DNA from: Deltaproteobacteria bacterium
GTDB taxonomy: Bacteria; Desulfobacterota; Binatia; Binatales; Binataceae
Direction: 5' to 3'
DNA length: 35,755 bases
Assembly: GCA_021786815.1 (NCBI GenBank)
Contig: JAJYMR010000264.1
Span: forward strand, 1 to 35,755
In this document: piece by piece, positions 23,118-32,870 of the stretch
Layout of the letters: the number at the start of each line of letters is the position of its first letter
How positions within the stretch are numbered: position 1 is the first letter of the stretch
Position numbers and translations under genes: made by a program
The notes under the pieces: model-generated
Databases searched by the model: none
What the model was told of the DNA's origin: nothing
What the model saw: the letters and a program-made list of their open reading frames with translations, nothing else

Positions 23118-24475
23118 CAGGAATGCACCGATGAACGCGCGCTCGCCGAGCCAGCCGGCGGTTCCATCCTGGGCATCGGGTCAACCAGCAGCGGCCTGGG
23201 TTTGAACAACGGGAACATCTCGCTAATCGTGTCGAGCGCGTCGAGCGCTACCGTGCCGCGGAAAAAGGTGAGATTCGGATGACTCTCGATGAGCGTGCCC
23301 GAGAGGCTTCTGAGCTCGTAGGGGACGTCGCCAAACCCGTCGCCGTTCAGGTCGTAGCCGCGATAGTCGTCGAAGTAATTTCGCCGCCATCGCGTCCGCA
23401 TCAGATCGCCCCGGCTCTCGACCCGCACCTGTACCAGGTTGTCACTGAGCGTGTTGTCCTCGAATTCGTTGTTCGTCTCGCTGCTCAGGAACACCATCGC
23501 CGTGTCGCAGAACATGAAGCGGTTGCGAAGCAGGCGGTCGGTCTGATTCGGATGAAATGGGCAGGTGTCGAAATAAACGCCGACGTGGTCGCGGATGAAG
23601 CGGTTGTCTTCGAGCGTCAGGTTGCCGGACTCCTTGCCGCCGACGCCGAAGCCGTCCGATTCAAGGTTGCCGGCGAACAGGTTTCGAGCGATCCGGATAT
23701 CGTCGGAGTACATCACGAAAACGCCCACCACGTCGTTCAGATAGCGGTTGTCCTCGACCACGCCGCCGTTGGAGTACATGAAATGCGTTCCGTAGCGGCC
23801 GTTGCGCACGAAATTGCCGACGACCCGGACGCGGGGCGAGAACCATACGATGAGGTCGCGCGAATTCTCGATTACGTTGCCGGCGATCAGCGAGTTGCGC
23901 ACGCCCCAGCATCGGATGGCGTCGCCGCGGATTCCGAGCGGTGTCGCCGGATTGCCAACGATATGGTTGTCCTCGACCGTCAGGCCCTCGGAGCTGTCGA
24001 TCACGATCCCGTACAGCGCGTTCCTGATCGTCACGCCGCGCACCGTGTCGTTCCTGCCGCGCACGTAGACGGCGGAATCGGTCTTGTCGTAGCGATCGCC
24101 ACTTCCGTCCACGGTTAAGCCCTCGATTGCGGCGTTGTCGCTCTCGACAAGCACGGTGCGGCCCTCGCCGGTGGAACGGATGATCGCGCCCGACGGTCCC
24201 CATAGCGTCACCGGATGGCGAATTATCACCGGTCCCGGGTAAACGCCCGGCGCAAGCCGAAAGACGGCGCCCGGACTGGCCGCGTCGAGCGCCGCCTGGA
24301 GCGAATCACCCGGATGAAGATCAAGTCCCGTGGCGGGACGCGCGGGCGGCCTGATGGACGGCGGAGTCAGAGCCGGGGAGGCATTGCGTGCCCTGCCTCC
24401 CCACGCCGGCAGTATCGCGATCGTCGATACCAGGACCGCGAGCAGCCACACGCTCCGTTTCCGAACAAGCTCCAT
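23117..24475 (-). CDS. nosD: NosD, periplasmic parallel beta-helix accessory protein (452 aa)
   Basis: NosD works with NosF and NosY in assembling the CuZ centre of NosZ in the periplasm. The signal peptide covers the first 25-30 residues (ELVRKRSVWLLAVLVSTIAILPAWG). The mature part is a right-handed parallel beta-helix with repeated rungs of the type G-x-x-V-E-x-N-x-I and G-x-x-I-x-D-S-x, such as LTVEDNHIVGNPATPLGIRGDAI, and the NosD-typical SGDLIVWFSP/HFMYSNGGVVEDN-like rungs. The start ATG 24475 has GGAG five bases upstream. It begins 46 bases after nosZ and its stop overlaps the nosF start. Its length is close to the usual 420-450 residues. Confidence 0.93.
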   Translation of the reverse strand: MELVRKRSVWLLAVLVSTIAILPAWGGRARNASPALTPPSIRPPARPATGLDLHPGDSLQAALDAASPGAVFRLAPGVYPGPVIIRHPVTLWGPSGAIIRSTGEGRTVLVESDNAAIEGLTVDGSGDRYDKTDSAVYVRGRNDTVRGVTIRNALYGIVIDSSEGLTVEDNHIVGNPATPLGIRGDAIRCWGVRNSLIAGNVIENSRDLIVWFSPRVRVVGNFVRNGRYGTHFMYSNGGVVEDNRYLNDVVGVFVMYSDDIRIARNLFAGNLESDGFGVGGKESGNLTLEDNRFIRDHVGVYFDTCPFHPNQTDRLLRNRFMFCDTAMVFLSSETNNEFEDNTLSDNLVQVRVESRGDLMRTRWRRNYFDDYRGYDLNGDGFGDVPYELRSLSGTLIESHPNLTFFRGTVALDALDTISEMFPLFKPRPLLVDPMPRMEPPAGSASARSSVHS

Positions 24476-24521
24476 AGCTACTCCGCCGACACACAAGCCG
24501 CGCCGTGCTTTGCTTCTCCCA

Positions 24522-26525
24522 TCATCGCGCGGACGCCGTGCTGGTCGCGCCGGTTGGTTTGACCAGCAGGTACCCCGCCATCTCCAGATGCAGCGCCGAG
24601 CAGAACTCGGTGCAGTAGAACGGGAACACGCCGGGCCGATTCACCACGATAGTCACGTTGGCCGTTTTTCCCGGCTCCATGCTCAGGTTGACGTCGTATT
24701 CGCCGACGCCGAAGCCGTGCGTTGCGTCCTGGGTCTGCTCGATATTGGTCACGTGGAAGTGGACGGTATCGCCCTGGTTGACTTCGACGATATCGGGCCG
24801 CATGTGGCTTCGGACCTCGGTCATGTAAACGTCAACCACGTTGCCGTGGCGCTCGATGCGCGCCTTGTCCTCGCTTGGCGTCGCGTTCGGGTCAATCTCG
24901 TGAGTGAGAGCGTTGGTGCCCATCTTGTAGATGCTCCACGGCTTGACCAGATCGGAGCGGATCGCCTGCGCGTAGTGAGGCTCGCCGACTCCGAGCGGCA
25001 TGTTGTAGAGCAGGTGCATGTGCTCGCCCGAAATATCGATGAGTTGCTCGTCCTGCGGCAGAAGCGGGCCAACATTCTTGAAGCGGTCGATGGACCACTT
25101 ATCGAGAGCGACGAGGTACTGGCCCCACGGATGCTCCGTGTTGCTGCCCGGGATGCACAGATGGCCGACGTTGTACTGGACCGGGATCTTCTCGACCACC
25201 TTGAGCGTTTCGAGCGACCATTTGGCGACCTTCGACTCGATGAACAGGCTCGTATAGGCGTAGCCCCGGCCGTCGAATTGCGTATGCAGCGGGCCAAGCC
25301 CGATCTCGGCCTGGCCATGAAGCGCGTCCTTGAACGCGATGATCGGTACGCCGTAGGGATCGCGGCCCTCGAACTTCTTCGCGTCGATCGCAGCCTTTAT
25401 TTTCGCGAAACTGAACACCGTAACGTGGGTGTCGAGCTTGCCGTTTACGCAGATGTATTTGCCGTCGGGCGTAACGTCGACGCCGTGAGGGCTTTTGGGC
25501 TCGGGAACGAAATAGAGGATGCCTTCCTCGGCCGCGACTTTGAGCGGGATCAGCCGCATCCCATCGACCATCCTGTACTTGCCGTCCTGCTGCGCCACTT
25601 CGGCCGCCTTCTTCCAGTTGAAGACGTGCAGGTAGTCGTATTCGTTCTGCGAAGCGCCCTGTTCGAGCGGAGGTTTGCCCTCCATGTCGCCGCCATAGGC
25701 GCGCTCGGTATCGAACGAGTTCGTGAACGACCATCCGTAGCTCGCGAGCTTGCCCGCGTCGCTCAAGTCCTGCATGTACGGCGGAAGCTCGATCGCGAAC
25801 GACTGGCTCTTGTCGATCAGCCCTTTGGTGCGGTCGAATTTCCAGAAGACGGCGATACCGCGGTATTTGTCGTCGAAGCTCTTCTGATTGAGCGGTGCGT
25901 AAGTGCCGCCGATCGGCACCGGGTACTGCGAGGTCTCGATAATGTATTCGGTGTTCGGCGTGACAAACGTTCCGCCGTGGTCGCTGTTCATCAGTTCGCT
26001 TCGGACGATCTGATGGGTGGTGAAGTCCTTCAGGCTTATCACCGCGACCCGCGCGTTCGCCTTGTCATTGATGAACAGGAATTGACCGTCATAATCGCCG
26101 TTGGTCTGACTCAGGTTGGGATGATGCGAATCGCCCCAGGTCAGCGTTTCGCCCTGCGGCGAACTTGCCTTGAGCATCGCCTTGGTGTCGTCGTCGAAGC
26201 CGTAGCCCTGCCACGGTTCGGGGGTGAAGACGCCGATGACTTTCAGGATGCGCATCGAGGGCAGCCCGGCCACAATTACCTGGCCGCTGTGCCCGCCGGA
26301 CATAAAGATAAGGTAGGGATCGGGCCGGCCCGGCGGCATGTAGGTTTCAAGCGCCGCCTTCACGTCGTCGGGATCGAGATTGCGCTGCTTGATTATCTGC
26401 TGGACTGCCGTGCCTTCCTGAGCACCTTCGCGCGGACCGCACGACCAAATTAGCAGTCCCATCGCCAACAAAACCCCTGCGATAGTCAACCCTTTGCTGG
26501 CGAGGGATTTTCCCTTGGCTTTCAT
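24522..26525 (-). CDS. nosZ: Nitrous oxide reductase NosZ, Sec-exported (clade II type), possible lipoprotein (667 aa)
   Basis: This is the terminal reductase that converts N2O to N2 in the periplasm. The CuZ ligands are all present: His134/135 (GDSHHPNLSQ), His183 (NSDHGG), His347 (SPHGVDV), His414 (GPLHTQF), His455 (NVGHLC) and His517 (GEPHYAQ). The CuA ligands are His603, Cys638, Cys642, His646 and Met649 (CTEFCSALHLEM). There is no twin-arginine signal; the N-terminus is a Sec-type hydrophobic stretch, the mark of clade II enzymes. That stretch ends LLIWSCG at residues 24-30, which could be read as a lipobox (Cys29) although Trp at -2 is unusual. ATG 26525 is chosen because AAGGAG lies 10 bases upstream and 40 extra upstream residues are unlike a leader. 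It follows a cytochrome c gene by 73 bases. Confidence 0.97.
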   Translation of the reverse strand: MKAKGKSLASKGLTIAGVLLAMGLLIWSCGPREGAQEGTAVQQIIKQRNLDPDDVKAALETYMPPGRPDPYLIFMSGGHSGQVIVAGLPSMRILKVIGVFTPEPWQGYGFDDDTKAMLKASSPQGETLTWGDSHHPNLSQTNGDYDGQFLFINDKANARVAVISLKDFTTHQIVRSELMNSDHGGTFVTPNTEYIIETSQYPVPIGGTYAPLNQKSFDDKYRGIAVFWKFDRTKGLIDKSQSFAIELPPYMQDLSDAGKLASYGWSFTNSFDTERAYGGDMEGKPPLEQGASQNEYDYLHVFNWKKAAEVAQQDGKYRMVDGMRLIPLKVAAEEGILYFVPEPKSPHGVDVTPDGKYICVNGKLDTHVTVFSFAKIKAAIDAKKFEGRDPYGVPIIAFKDALHGQAEIGLGPLHTQFDGRGYAYTSLFIESKVAKWSLETLKVVEKIPVQYNVGHLCIPGSNTEHPWGQYLVALDKWSIDRFKNVGPLLPQDEQLIDISGEHMHLLYNMPLGVGEPHYAQAIRSDLVKPWSIYKMGTNALTHEIDPNATPSEDKARIERHGNVVDVYMTEVRSHMRPDIVEVNQGDTVHFHVTNIEQTQDATHGFGVGEYDVNLSMEPGKTANVTIVVNRPGVFPFYCTEFCSALHLEMAGYLLVKPTGATSTASAR

Positions 26526-26598
26526 TGCCGCAATGCTCCTTCTTGGCCACCGCGCGACGGAACAGCGACCGGATTTTTTCAAAGATTCGATGAGAGAT

Positions 26599-27087
26599 TT
26601 ATTGCTCTTTCCCGAGCGAACGGACGTGGGCGATAAGCGCGTCAACTACTTTCGGCTTGCTCTGCAAGTCAGGGTTGGACGCCATCAGCGGGCTCTTGCC
26701 GACTGCGGCGCCTCCGTAAACGATCGCCGTGCCGATAGTCTTGTCGTTAGTGGCGGCCTGCCACTGCTTGTCGTGGAAGTTCTGAGGCTTGGGCGTGAGC
26801 AGCTTGGCTCCCGGACCGTCGCCGCGTCCGTCCTGCCCGTGGCAGGTTGCGCATCGGGTCTGGAAAATCTCCTTGGCTTCCTGGACCGGGTTCTCACCAC
26901 CGGTCGCGGGCGCACCTTCAGCCGCCGGAGTCTCCTCGGCTGGCGGCTGCGCGGTCTGCTGCGCCTGCTCCGCGGGCGCCTGCGGGGTCTCGGCCTGTTT
27001 GCCCTGACAGCCGATAAGCAAGCCCGCGATTATAAGAACCGGAACGGATGCACCTATTACGCCTAACCGTCGATGCGTCGAAAACAT
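26599..27087 (-). CDS. Lipoprotein monohaem cytochrome c, first gene of the nos operon (162 aa)
   Basis: The N-terminus ends LLIGC (Cys27), a canonical lipobox, so the protein is tethered to a membrane. Residues 31-66 are a Pro/Ala/Gln/Glu-rich flexible linker. The haem site is RCATCHGQDGRGDG (Cys79, Cys82, His83), and Met135 (SPLMASN) may be the sixth ligand. A C-terminal helix (VVDALIAHVRSL) closes the class I fold. It is probably the electron donor to NosZ, since it directly precedes nosZ and similar cytochromes accompany clade II nosZ (inference). The ATG at 27087 lacks a ribosome site, so its expression mode is uncertain; a longer frame from 27210 has no signal peptide and is rejected. 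Confidence 0.9.
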   Translation of the reverse strand: MFSTHRRLGVIGASVPVLIIAGLLIGCQGKQAETPQAPAEQAQQTAQPPAEETPAAEGAPATGGENPVQEAKEIFQTRCATCHGQDGRGDGPGAKLLTPKPQNFHDKQWQAATNDKTIGTAIVYGGAAVGKSPLMASNPDLQSKPKVVDALIAHVRSLGKEQ

Positions 27088-27478
27088 GCATTCAAAATCA
27101 CGCAAATCGCGTTCCACGGGCGAATGTTCCGCAAATTCAACCGGGCTTTTGGCTCGCGATTCCGAAAGTCGCAGCGCTTGTCCCTTTTGGGAGCAGGAGC
27201 CGAAGCACACACGTGTCGCGAATCGGGCGTCAGAAAGATGGCTCGCCCACGGTCAAATAGGTAGCTAAAATACCTGTTTTTGGCTCGTTGATGTGGACCT
27301 TGCGCGCGGACGACGGCCTAAGACGACTGGTTTTGAGCATCAAAGCCGGGTCAAAATCATCCGAGGTCTGAGCTTTGTGGTCCAAAGCATGCTTCGGGAC
27401 CCGGATAGCGACGCGCCCCGGCGCTTCGTCGGAAACGCTGTCGATGGAAAGATCAGGCTTCGCAAAAGGAGAGTTGCG
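27088..27478. other. Divergent regulatory region between nos operon and cytochrome c gene
   Basis: No gene is seen. Short inverted repeats occur at 27259-27275 (AGGTA-7-TACCT), 27332-27344 (TTTGA-3-TCAAA) and 27372-27388 (GCTTTG-5-CAAAGC). None matches the FNR/DNR consensus TTGAT-N4-ATCAA. On the minus strand TGGAACGCGATTTGCG (27101-27116) has the GG-N10-GC spacing of a sigma-54 promoter, but it would start the transcript just 3 bases from the ATG. Confidence 0.5.
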
Positions 27479-27997
27479 ATGCACAAATGCGAACGCCCGC
27501 GAATCGCGAAACGGGCATTGGATAACTTCGGGCTGCGCCGCGCGCACCGGCGCCTCGCGAGCGCAGGGTTCGCGCTAATCCTCGCTGCTGCAGTGGTTGC
27601 AACGCATGTCGGGCTCGCTGTGTCGGCCGAACCTGCGCCGCCCCCGTCTGATGAGCTGATATTGACCGGGAAGGCCGACTACCTGGTGCATTGCGCGCCA
27701 TGTCACGGAACCAGCGGCACAGGTAACGGCCCGGTCGCGGAATTCCTCAAGCAGCGCCCCGCGGATCTCACCCGGCTGTCCGAGAAAAGCGGCGGGCGCT
27801 TCCCCGAAAAGCACGTATTCAAGGTTATCGAGGGTACCGCCATCGTCAAAGCGCATGGCACGCGCGAGATGCCGGTATGGGGCAACGTGTTCAGCACGCA
27901 GGCCCTCGATCCGTTCAACCGGGCCCAGACCGAACGCGAGGTTCACGACCGGATCGACCGCCTCATCGGCTATTTGAAGTCGATCCAGCGGAAGTAG
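27479..27997 (+). CDS. Exported monohaem cytochrome c (172 aa)
   Basis: This is a periplasmic class I c-type cytochrome. An N-terminal basic region is followed by a hydrophobic signal (ALILAAAVVATHVGLAVSA, ending about residue 50). The haem motif is HCAPCHGTSGTGNG (Cys72, Cys75, His76), and the probable Met ligand is Met131 in REMPVWGN. It ends with a helix (RIDRLIGYLKSIQ). The start ATG 27479 has AAAAGGAG seven bases upstream. It is transcribed away from the nos operon but shares the intergenic region, so joint control and a part in the electron supply to NosZ are reasonable inferences. It could also serve another oxidase. It has no lipobox, unlike the cytochrome on the other side. Confidence 0.9.
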   Translation: MHKCERPRIAKRALDNFGLRRAHRRLASAGFALILAAAVVATHVGLAVSAEPAPPPSDELILTGKADYLVHCAPCHGTSGTGNGPVAEFLKQRPADLTRLSEKSGGRFPEKHVFKVIEGTAIVKAHGTREMPVWGNVFSTQALDPFNRAQTEREVHDRIDRLIGYLKSIQRK

Positions 27998-28042
27998 AGT
28001 GCTTCGCCGCACGTACCCGCACGCGCGGCGAAACCGCGCCTG

Positions 28043-28834
28043 CTAGACCATGAAGCCGCCGTCAACGCTGATGACCTGGCCGGTGATCGCACCCGCCGCG
28101 TCAGAGGCGAGCAACGCCGCCATCGGACCCAGTTCGTCGGGTTCGACGATTCGCCGCTGGATATTCTGGCTTTCCGCGCCTCGCTTCGCCTCCTCGGGGC
28201 TGACGCCCATCATCGCGCCGAGCACGTTCCAGTCGACCAGCTTCGTATTCGTCCATCCCGGGCAGAGCACGTTGACGTTGATACCGTATGGCGCCGCCGC
28301 GTGGGCGAGCGAGCGCGTGAAACCGATAAGCCCGTGTTTCGCGGCCGAATACGCAAGCGGTCCGCCGCCGTTCTTCGCGTAGCCGGAACCGATACTGATA
28401 ATCCGCCCCCACTTCTGTTTCATCATGTAGGGAAGCGCGGCGTGGGTGGCATAGAACGCCTGGGTCAGGTTCAGGAAGAGGTTGTCCTCGAAGGCCTTCG
28501 GGTCATGTTTCAGATGGTCGAGTTGATCGGGGCCCTCCGCGACGAGTCCGCCCGCGTTGTTGACGAGGATATCGAGTCCGCCGAGTTTGCGCGCCGCCTC
28601 GTTGACGCCCGCCGTGATCTGCTCGCGGCTCATCACGTCCATCGCAACCGCAAATCCGCGCTGTCCCCGCGCCTTGATTTCGCCGGCGACCGCTTCCAGC
28701 TCGCTCATCGAGCGCGACGATACCGCAACGTCAGCGCCCGCATCCGCCATCGCAAGCGCCATCGAGCGGCCGATACCGCGTCCTCCACCGGTCACCAGCG
28801 CCCGCCGTCCCGTGAGGTTGATAATGTTCTTCAT
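28043..28834 (-). CDS. Short-chain dehydrogenase/reductase, FabG-like (263 aa)
   Basis: This is an NAD(P)-dependent classical SDR. The cofactor motif TGGGRGIG (15-22), the NNAGG motif (92-96), the catalytic Ser (SIGSGYA, near 147-150), and Tyr162/Lys166 in AYSAAKHG are all in place, and PGWTNTKL follows as in family members. GAITGQVISVDGGFMV is the usual SDR C-terminus. GGAGAGAG lies about eight bases before the ATG at 28834. It is convergent with the cytochrome c gene and downstream of glycogen phosphorylase on the same strand, about 230 bases away. The substrate cannot be assigned; 3-oxoacyl, hydroxysteroid and sugar substrates all occur in this group. Confidence 0.9.
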   Translation of the reverse strand: MKNIINLTGRRALVTGGGRGIGRSMALAMADAGADVAVSSRSMSELEAVAGEIKARGQRGFAVAMDVMSREQITAGVNEAARKLGGLDILVNNAGGLVAEGPDQLDHLKHDPKAFEDNLFLNLTQAFYATHAALPYMMKQKWGRIISIGSGYAKNGGGPLAYSAAKHGLIGFTRSLAHAAAPYGINVNVLCPGWTNTKLVDWNVLGAMMGVSPEEAKRGAESQNIQRRIVEPDELGPMAALLASDAAGAITGQVISVDGGFMV

Positions 28835-28937
28835 GACGTCTGTCTCTCTCCGTAGCGAAATGAACCTGTTTTGGTATCACGAGCCTGGTCAGGGTAACCC
28901 GCTCGCGGACGGATTGCATAGGGGGCCCGTATCAGGA

Positions 28938-28986
28938 CGGCGGACGCGCTCGGAGGGTCGAGCGCGACGCCGAGCGTCCTTCGCCG
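28938..28986. terminator. Hairpin between glycogen phosphorylase and SDR genes
   Basis: On the plus strand CGGCGGACGCGCTCGG (28938-28953) pairs with CCGAGCGTCC...CGCCG (28970-28986), with a two-base bulge and a small internal loop, around a 16-base loop. It lies about 80 bases after the phosphorylase stop on the minus strand. There is no clear U-tract. Confidence 0.45.
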
Positions 28987-29068
28987 GGTTCGAGTCGTAA
29001 TCGGCTTTCGTGGCAGGATGCCGGTGAGCGCCTTGGGCGAATCCTACGCGCGCGAAGCAGCCGGCGGT

Positions 29069-31693
<2,625 letters not shown>

Positions 31694-31990
31694 CGTAACC
31701 ACTTACCTGCCGAGCTTGCTTGCCCGCCGACATCAGGGCATGGTGGCGTTCCCGCCGACGCAACCATTCGGAACAGCCGGACCCGCCCCGCCACTGGCTG
31801 AACGCTCACCCGCCGGATGTCCGGCATATCGCCACCCTACTTGATGCGGGGACGCTTGTGTAGGTGTGCGCGCGACCGACTTACGCTTTCGCCTTGATCC
31901 GCAGACCCAGCGCAAGAGAGGTTCGAGCTTTCCGCCGAGCGAAAAGGTGAGAAATTCCGGGCTGCCGGCGCTTCTTGGCACACGCCGCAA
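31694..31990. other. Divergent intergenic region glgP / arsR-DUF2087
   Basis: No gene is seen. GCCGGA-TG-TCCGGC at 31812-31825 is a perfect 6-bp-arm palindrome. The region should contain the glgP promoter, but I could not pick out convincing -35/-10 elements on the minus strand. Confidence 0.4.
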
Positions 31991-32022
31991 TTCGATATAC
32001 ACCTAATTTGATATGAATCGAA
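31975..32022 (+). promoter_or_regulatory. Promoter and candidate operator of the ArsR-DUF2087 gene
   Basis: TTGGCA (31975-31980) and TATACA (31996-32001) form a -35/-10 pair with a slightly short 15-base spacer. TTCGATAT (31991-31998) is repeated as TTTGATAT at 32007-32014, and TTCGAT also forms an inverted repeat with ATCGAA (32017-32022). The start site would be close to the ATG at 32013, and there is no Shine-Dalgarno, so translation is probably leaderless or nearly so. Binding by the ArsR product would block its own transcription (inference). Confidence 0.5.
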
Positions 32023-32612
32023 CAACCGCCAGCAATGGGAACGACACGCTGTTGAGGTTCTGCAAGGCGCTGGCGGATGAGAGCAGGCTGAAGCTCGTCG
32101 GATTGCTGGCGAAAAACGAGCACAACGTGCAGGAGTTGGCCGCGATGCTCGGGCTCAAGGAGCCGACGGTTTCGCATCACCTGTTGGTTCTGAAGCAGCT
32201 CGCGCTGGTCAGGATGCGGGCCGACGGCAATACGCATTGGTACCGGTTGGATCAGGACGCTCTGCACCGGATCGCGCGCACCGTGTTCAATCCCGAAAAC
32301 CTGGCGCGCCTGGCAGCCTCGGCCGAGGCAGAGGGATGGGAGCGCAAGGTCCTGTCCAACTTCGTCGAGGGCGAGCGCTTAATCGAAATCCCGGTATCGA
32401 GACGCAAGCGATGGGCGATTCTGAAGTGGCTTGCGGCGGATTTCGACCCGGCGGCCACCTACGACGAGGCGCAGGTGAACGCGATCCTGAAGCGACGGCA
32501 TCACGACTGCGCGATGCTGCGCCGCGAGCTTATAGGATATCGGATGCTGGCGCGCGAAAAGGGTATGTATCGCCGCTTGCCGGAATCCGAATGGCGCGCC
32601 GCGGACACGTAG
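32013..32612 (+). CDS. ArsR-family regulator with C-terminal DUF2087 domain (199 aa)
   Basis: Residues 12-90 are a winged-helix ArsR/SmtB-type DNA-binding domain: FCKALADESRLKLVGLLAKN, then the recognition helix LGLKEPTVSHHLLVLKQL and the wing VRMRADGNTHWYRL. No ELCVCDL-type metal-binding cysteine pair is present in helix 3, so this is not a classical arsenic or zinc sensor. Residues from about 120 onward (IEIPVSRRKRWAILKWLAADF, then NAILKRRHHDCAMLRRELI) match DUF2087, which is often fused to such regulators; its ligand is unknown. The gene is divergent from glgP and may regulate it or itself. The start ATG at 32013 lies on top of a repeat-rich promoter and lacks a ribosome site. Confidence 0.88.
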   Translation: MNRTTASNGNDTLLRFCKALADESRLKLVGLLAKNEHNVQELAAMLGLKEPTVSHHLLVLKQLALVRMRADGNTHWYRLDQDALHRIARTVFNPENLARLAASAEAEGWERKVLSNFVEGERLIEIPVSRRKRWAILKWLAADFDPAATYDEAQVNAILKRRHHDCAMLRRELIGYRMLAREKGMYRRLPESEWRAADT

Positions 32613-32652
32613 GATCGCGCATCGAGGCGGCGGGGCTGTCGCGCGTAAGAAA

Positions 32653-32748
32653 TGGCGGAGGGGGGAGGGAGTCGAACCCTCCGGCGACAGTATTAGCCGC
32701 CAGGCCGGTTTTGAAGACCGGTGCGGGCACCGGCCCGCTACCTCCTCC
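32653..32748 (-). tRNA. selC: tRNA-Sec (anticodon TCA), selenocysteine
   Basis: The minus strand folds into a selenocysteine tRNA. The 8-bp acceptor stem (GGAGGAGG at the 5' end, CCCCCTCC at the 3' end, one A-C mismatch at pair 6) is followed by discriminator G and an encoded CCA (32653-32655). The D arm has a 6-bp stem (GCGGGC/GCCCGC) with a 4-base loop. The anticodon arm is CCGGT-CTTCAAA-ACCGG, giving anticodon TCA, which reads UGA. The long variable arm pairs GGCGGC with GTCGCC around TAATACT. The T arm is GAGGG-TTCGACT-CCCTC. The 8+5 acceptor/T stacking, the extended D stem and the long extra arm are hallmarks of bacterial tRNA-Sec. No selA, selB or selD is in the window. Confidence 0.95.
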
Positions 32749-32810
32749 GCATCGTAAAAGGCCTTAAGATTGCAGGAGAACTTCTGTAGACCCTAGGCGT
32801 TCCAGAAAAT

Positions 32811-32831
32811 TGACCACCATTCTGACCACCA
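32811..32831. repeat. Two TGACCACCA direct repeats between tRNA-Sec and the integrase
   Basis: TGACCACCA occurs at 32811-32819 and 32823-32831, 12 bp apart, in the gap between the 5' end of tRNA-Sec (32748) and the integrase start. Short direct repeats beside integrase genes often are arm-type binding sites for the recombinase; that reading is an inference. A tRNA-Sec promoter should also lie in 32749-32810, but I cannot define it. Confidence 0.5.
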
Positions 32832-32870
32832 CGATTGACTGACGTTTGTGATGCACATAAAACCGTGCGG

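Noticed and set aside
24330-26453. 707-residue open frame on the plus strand
   Set aside because: It is antisense to nosZ and the start of nosD. Its composition (Val/Asp/His/Arg rich, no domain) is that of a complement shadow, and nosZ has complete catalytic motifs.
27101-27116. Sigma-54-like promoter (GG-N10-GC) before the nos operon
   Set aside because: The spacing fits, but the start would fall only three bases before the ATG and no enhancer-binding protein gene or upstream activator site is seen. A chance match is likely, so I did not annotate it as a promoter.
27332-27344. TTTGA-GCA-TCAAA as an FNR/DNR site
   Set aside because: FNR-family sites need TTGAT and ATCAA separated by four bases. 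Here the arms are closer together and only partly match.
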